NCBI RefSeq assembly: GCF_024138395.1
Contig: NZ_JAMYDU010000001.1
Span: forward strand, 496,001 to 560,000
From: Pseudomonas mandelii
GTDB taxonomy: Bacteria > Pseudomonadota > Gammaproteobacteria > Pseudomonadales > Pseudomonadaceae
Reading direction: 5' to 3'
DNA: 64,000 bases
The notes under the pieces were generated by a model. That model worked only from the letters and a program-made list of their open reading frames with translations. It was not told where the DNA came from and did not search any database. Of the stretch, positions 59,822-64,000 are shown piece after piece (positions within the stretch are counted from its first letter, which is position 1; each line of letters begins with the position of its first letter). A program made the position numbers and the translations under genes.

Positions 59822-60707
59822 GTGGCCGCTGGAAAATGGGTTGCCTCAAGGCCTGCCGTGGAATGGCACCGTCGGTTTGCTGCTGGATGGCGTCAGCGTC
59901 GAAAAACTGCCGCAGCTCCTTTATCAATGGTCGGATAATCCGGTTTTCGAGCCACTCTACCTCGGTACCCCGTGGGTTGAATTGGGCGATGTTTCGCCGT
60001 GTCTGGTTCAGATAAAAGCACAGAACAATGCCATCCTGGCAAAGTTTCTGGCTGAGCCTCGCCAAGAATGGGGCTACCTCGTGTTCAGCGATCAACCCTG
60101 GGAGCACATGGTCGAGCACTTCCGCTGGCTGACCAGTGTCATGCACCCTCAGGGTGAAGAAGTCCTGTTGCGCGTCGCCGACCCCGCCGTGGCCCACGCG
60201 CTGCTCAGCCACGGCGAGAGCATCAAGGACCCGACCCTGTTCGGTCCTTGCTCGCAGATCGTCGGCGCCGACGGGGCACTGGGCTGCTGGCACATCAACC
60301 AGCGCCCCGGCAAAGCCCTCGAGCCGATCCACAGCAAACGCTACCGCTTGAGCGACGAGCAACTCAGCCAACTGGATGAAGTGAATTTCCGCAGCATCGT
60401 CCTGCGCCTCGACGAACACATGCACGAATACTTTCCGTCCTATCAGGCGCAAGCGACACCTCTGCAGCGCTGGGAACACCTGCATGCATTGGCTTCGAGT
60501 TCGTATGATCGAGGCTTCAACACCGAACTCGACATCACCCTCTACGCCAACATTCACGGGTTCCTCGGTGAAAGAGCGCTGGAAGAACATCCAGACCTGG
60601 ATGCGATACTTAAAACGCCATCGGAACAAACGCCCGCTCAGCGACTCGAACGGGTCGCTGATATTGCCCAGGAACGGTCTGAAACCCTGCCAAGGAGCCA
60701 AGGATGA
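59808..60707 (+). CDS. DUF4123 T6SS effector adaptor/chaperone (Tap/TEC)
   Basis: The 299-residue protein has the DUF4123 pattern: LLDGVSVEKLPQLLYQW, LYLGTPWVELGDVSPCLVQI, then WGYLVFSDQPWEHMVEHFRW and VLLRVADPAVAHALL. Such adaptors load a cognate effector onto the C-terminus of VgrG and are encoded between them, as here. It overlaps vgrG by 14 bp and the effector by four bases (ATGA), so all are coupled. The C-terminal helical region (ALASSSYDRGFNTELDI) is the usual variable part. Confidence 0.9.
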   Translation: MLKSEWPLENGLPQGLPWNGTVGLLLDGVSVEKLPQLLYQWSDNPVFEPLYLGTPWVELGDVSPCLVQIKAQNNAILAKFLAEPRQEWGYLVFSDQPWEHMVEHFRWLTSVMHPQGEEVLLRVADPAVAHALLSHGESIKDPTLFGPCSQIVGADGALGCWHINQRPGKALEPIHSKRYRLSDEQLSQLDEVNFRSIVLRLDEHMHEYFPSYQAQATPLQRWEHLHALASSSYDRGFNTELDITLYANIHGFLGERALEEHPDLDAILKTPSEQTPAQRLERVADIAQERSETLPRSQG

Positions 60708-63700
60708 CAACGCCCACATCGACCGGCAAAAGCCCGAACAACGTTGCAAAAAGCCGGGACGACGGTAAGTGCGCCATGGGCGGTTGCTCCCTGATGAAGG
60801 CCAAGATTCAGCTCATCCCTTTACGCTATGGTCTGGTCGAACGACTCGACCCATCCAGCGCACTAGCGATGCCTTACAAAACAACTTCACGGCCACTGGG
60901 CATTCGCTTGATCCGCGACGGCTGGCTCTACGTCATCATCGACAAGAAACCTCAAGCCGTCATGCACGAATACCGAATCCAGAACGGCATCGTGACCCAA
61001 CTGCTGTGGGAAAAAGGCGAAATAACCGCCAACAAACGCGAAAGCAACGTGGGCGAGGCCGTGCTTGTCTTCCCGCGGTTGAGCAAGCTCTACGTCAACT
61101 ACTCAGAAGTGCAATGGACCGCCGCCAAATGCGCGCAGGTCCTCAAGCACAAATCCGAGCGTGAGTACTTCATGCAGGCAGTAGACCTGACCAAGGCTGA
61201 TCCGGAGAAAGGCGCGGCTAATCTGTTGACGCCAAGTCAGGCGGAAAAATGGATAGCGGAAGTTGCGGAGCAGCCGAGTAAGGAACCGGCGGTTACGAGT
61301 GCCAAGCCTGAGGAAAGCAAAGACTATCTCTGGGAGCAAACACCTAACTTCAAAAAAACTCAGTTGGGCGCGCTCAAAAAGCAAGTCAAGGCAGAAAACG
61401 AGCGTGACCATCTGTACTTGGTCATACAGGATGACCTGGGCGTGTTACGCGATCTCGCTGAGCATCAGGATTTGGTCACTGGCTGGATCAGCGACTGGAG
61501 CGACGCTGAAGCCAATCAAAAGAAGTATGTGTTTGGTTGCTACATCGAATCGTTGTACACCGTAACCGGCGAAACCATTCTGAATGCCGCCCAAGGCGAC
61601 CCTCGTTTTGCCAAACTCAAGGACGAAACAAGCGAGGACCAGCGGCAATCGATCGTCGATTACGTCAACGTTAAAAATCAAACCCAATATTCCGGTGCAG
61701 GTACGCATCGTGGGGCTATTGCAGCTTCAAAGTCGCGGATGCGTACGAGTCTTGGACCTTTGCATTCCAAGTACGAAGACCTGATCGAGACCATCGAAGA
61801 CAACGCGGAAGACGCGCTCGACGGCGCGAAAATGGGACAACAGGGCATCAACGATCTGATCGATCGGCCCGCGATGGAAGCCTTTCTGAAACAGCAACGC
61901 GCCCAACTCAGTCGTTGGAACAAACGTCTAGATCTGATCAGTGACGATCGCGCGAATCTGATCAGTGAAGAACGCTTCCAACGCTCAGCCTGGTATTTCG
62001 ACCCCAAATTTGGCGATCAACTCGACACAACTCTCGCTACTGAATATGCCTGTATGAGAGACATTTGCCGGACAGATAAAGCGACTGAAAAGCTTGCCGA
62101 TCTAATCGAGAAACAGCCGGGTTTTACCGTACCAACCTTCTTCACATTGAGCTTGACTGATCAGAAGGACATGCACGCCAAGGTCACATCTTTCATCAAG
62201 TCCCTGCGCGATACCTATATGGTCAAGGACGACTATCAGGGGGCCCAGGCACTCAGCGGAAAGTTTGGCAATTTGCTCACTCAGAATCTCGCAGCAGCAA
62301 TGCAATTGAGTGAAAACGGCATTGTGCTCGGTCAGTTGCGCAACACGGCGTATGAGCCTGCAAAGCAATTGCGCCTGGCAGGAGCGCTGGATGAGGCCAT
62401 GCAAGCGCTACGCAGTGGCCAGTCGCTAGATCCAGCAAAAGTATTGCGCCGAATTCCTGGCTCGGCCTGGATAGACGTTCTGCGTGCCTTTGGTAAGGGG
62501 GGTATTACGTTGGAGTTTGCCTCTGCGAATCAAATTGCCGCGTTCAAAGCTGATATGGCCAAACTGACAGATCTGCGCCAGCAAATGACTTCGCTGAAAA
62601 AACAGATTCGGCAAACCCTGGCTGATGAACGTAAAGGCCGGTTACCAAAAGGCGGTTACAAAACCTTGGTATCTCGCCGCAAAGCTATTCAACAAACTGT
62701 CGCTCCACTTGAAGGGCGGGTAGCTCAGGCCATGAGTCCTGTTGGTGACGGGCCGGGTAAGGCTGCCTTCAAGATCAAAGGGCTTAACAATGCTCAGGTG
62801 CTTGAGTTTGAGCGGATGGCCGATGACTATCGGCTCAAGCGACCGTATAAAGGTTTGACTGGAGAAGTTTTCAAATCAGTGGGTGGCGATGTGTTTGCTT
62901 CAGCCGCATTTGTCATGCAAACGATAAATTTCTACCAGGTATTTATCGAAGTACGTTCTAAAGTAGTGTGGGAAAGCGCTGATACCCTATCTTTCTTTAA
63001 CGCCCTCTTTTCTACGGTTGGAGGCGGTTTGGCTGCTGCACAGGGTATTGCCATAACAAGTCTTTCAGTAGCTATCAAAAATTACACAAGCGCCGCCGGC
63101 AAAATTAAGTTGGCCGCTAAGCTAGGAAAAATCACCGGGGCATTGAGCCCATTTGCCTACATATTCAGTGCAGTTGCCGCAGGAACAGGTATGTATGGTG
63201 AAAAAGGATCGGCTGCCAAATGGACAGAGGCGTTACGTTCAGGGAATGGTGCCAAGTTGACAGGCGCCAGCATGACATTAGCAGGAGACTCTGGACAACT
63301 TGCGCTCAATGGATGGGCCTTCGCCAGGAGTGGCCAATCCATTTATGAGGCGTTTACCACCGTAAATCAGGCACGTGCGCTGGTTTGGGTCAAAGCGGGT
63401 GGCCAACTGTTGAGCATTGCTGCCAGAGCAAATTTGATTGGCCTGGTGCTTACCGGTCTGCAATTGGGCGGAGAATGGCTGTACAACCGAAACAACAAAA
63501 CAGATTTGGATACTTGGTTGCAAAAAGGGCCTTGGGGTAAGCAGAGCGCCAACCGCAGTCTGACTGAGGAGCGCCTGCTGCTTGCCGACATAACGGCATC
63601 ACCGCAGGTGGCATTGCAGACGATAAACAACAAGGCTATGGCGGTACTGCGCATACCAGGAATCACTGCTCGTGAACTAAATGATGTAGAGTTTGGCGTG

Positions 63701-64000
63701 AGCGCTTACTGGCTGACAAACCACCAACGAAATGACTGGGAGGCATGGAGCGAGCCGCTGCTTTATCAATTCAACTTGCTCAGTGCTCCGGATGAACCGC
63801 TTAAATTAGGCATGGACATTTTCCAACACGAAGCCAACGCCCAACATGGTTTGGCTATTGTCCTACGCTATCACCCCGTTGCTGGCGATAAATCCTTCCG
63901 AGAGAAACGCTTCGAAACTACGACGTTGAACGCGCAAAATGGCAAGCTATTTTCGGCTGTCTCTGTTTTAAAGTCGCGCAAAACCGATGCCCCATGGCTA
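60704..64000 (+). CDS. Large T6SS MIX-type effector with predicted pore-forming C-terminal half (3' end outside window)
   Basis: From ATG 60704 the frame is open to the window end, at least 1,099 codons. Residues 20-90 hold a cysteine pair (CAMGGCSLMKAKIQLIPLRY) and the MIX core hRxGhhYhh as LIRDGWLYV (Arg71, Tyr76). This resembles the N-terminal region of the VasX/BTH_I2691 effector group. Hydrophobic segments appear near residues 725-745, 765-795 and 910-920 (ANLIGLVLTGLQLGGEWLY), compatible with membrane insertion. The codon and base composition become more AT-rich after the first 150 codons, suggesting a transferred toxin part. The immunity gene is expected just beyond the window. Confidence 0.85.
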   Translation, partial: MTTPTSTGKSPNNVAKSRDDGKCAMGGCSLMKAKIQLIPLRYGLVERLDPSSALAMPYKTTSRPLGIRLIRDGWLYVIIDKKPQAVMHEYRIQNGIVTQLLWEKGEITANKRESNVGEAVLVFPRLSKLYVNYSEVQWTAAKCAQVLKHKSEREYFMQAVDLTKADPEKGAANLLTPSQAEKWIAEVAEQPSKEPAVTSAKPEESKDYLWEQTPNFKKTQLGALKKQVKAENERDHLYLVIQDDLGVLRDLAEHQDLVTGWISDWSDAEANQKKYVFGCYIESLYTVTGETILNAAQGDPRFAKLKDETSEDQRQSIVDYVNVKNQTQYSGAGTHRGAIAASKSRMRTSLGPLHSKYEDLIETIEDNAEDALDGAKMGQQGINDLIDRPAMEAFLKQQRAQLSRWNKRLDLISDDRANLISEERFQRSAWYFDPKFGDQLDTTLATEYACMRDICRTDKATEKLADLIEKQPGFTVPTFFTLSLTDQKDMHAKVTSFIKSLRDTYMVKDDYQGAQALSGKFGNLLTQNLAAAMQLSENGIVLGQLRNTAYEPAKQLRLAGALDEAMQALRSGQSLDPAKVLRRIPGSAWIDVLRAFGKGGITLEFASANQIAAFKADMAKLTDLRQQMTSLKKQIRQTLADERKGRLPKGGYKTLVSRRKAIQQTVAPLEGRVAQAMSPVGDGPGKAAFKIKGLNNAQVLEFERMADDYRLKRPYKGLTGEVFKSVGGDVFASAAFVMQTINFYQVFIEVRSKVVWESADTLSFFNALFSTVGGGLAAAQGIAITSLSVAIKNYTSAAGKIKLAAKLGKITGALSPFAYIFSAVAAGTGMYGEKGSAAKWTEALRSGNGAKLTGASMTLAGDSGQLALNGWAFARSGQSIYEAFTTVNQARALVWVKAGGQLLSIAARANLIGLVLTGLQLGGEWLYNRNNKTDLDTWLQKGPWGKQSANRSLTEERLLLADITASPQVALQTINNKAMAVLRIPGITARELNDVEFGVSAYWLTNHQRNDWEAWSEPLLYQFNLLSAPDEPLKLGMDIFQHEANAQHGLAIVLRYHPVAGDKSFREKRFETTTLNAQNGKLFSAVSVLKSRKTDAPWL

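Overview
The window looks like chromosomal DNA of a Pseudomonas, most likely of the P. fluorescens group. GC content and third-position GC are high. Intergenic spaces carry the REP-type palindromes common in that group. Recognisable family sets include DhcR/DhcAB/AtoB, GlcDEF, AstA-type succinyltransferases, CobF, DipZ, phosphatidylcholine synthase, LigD and a type VI secretion hcp/vgrG locus. I saw no rRNA, tRNA, CRISPR array, prophage or complete insertion sequence.

Layout. 1-5.7 kb: the end of a spermidine-synthase-like membrane protein, a small AT-richer insert with a candidate integron attC-like end (1117-1634), then a beta-lactamase-fold hydrolase plus MFS transporter pair divergent from a LysR regulator, and an acetyltransferase. 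5.8-17.9 kb: a TPR protein and a minus-strand operon of haem-oxygenase-like diiron protein, methyltransferase, YbdK-type ligase and the NHEJ ligase LigD. Then come a DUF533 protein, phosphatidylcholine synthase, DUF488, a tandem universal stress protein and a methyltransferase. 18.3-25.9 kb: a periplasmic redox and peptide-modification neighbourhood holding DipZ, two small exported proteins, an OmpR-type two-component system, an HvfB/HvfC (DUF692/DUF2063) pair and a SAM methyltransferase. Three copies of one operator, TGTATC-N13-GATACA followed by a third half-site at 10 bp, occur only at the two divergent promoter regions of this block and link it into a probable regulon.

26-37.3 kb: dehydrocarnitine/3-oxoacid CoA-transferase and thiolase genes with their LysR regulator, several single genes, an amino-acid binding protein, rhodanese with FtrA-like regulator, and CobF with a degenerate histidine phosphatase. 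37.8-45.1 kb: a seven-gene catabolic cluster under an RpiR regulator: isochorismatase-type hydrolase, glutamine-synthetase-like ligase, N-formylglutamate-hydrolase-like enzyme, APC permease and two arginine-succinyltransferase paralogues. It looks like a gamma-glutamyl or N-acyl route for an unidentified amine or amino acid. 45.3-56.7 kb: oxaloacetate decarboxylase family, exported M20 carboxypeptidase, MASE2-GGDEF diguanylate cyclase, alpha/beta hydrolase, glcDEF directly followed by the 2-oxoadipate dioxygenase/decarboxylase gene, and a DJ-1/PfpI protein.

56.8-64 kb: an orphan type VI secretion island (hcp, vgrG, DUF4123 adaptor, large MIX-type effector running off the window). A sigma-54-type promoter lies before hcp, with three copies of a 20-bp palindrome upstream that look like enhancer sites. 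Roles and start sites are inferred from sequence motifs, family knowledge and context only; no database search was run.
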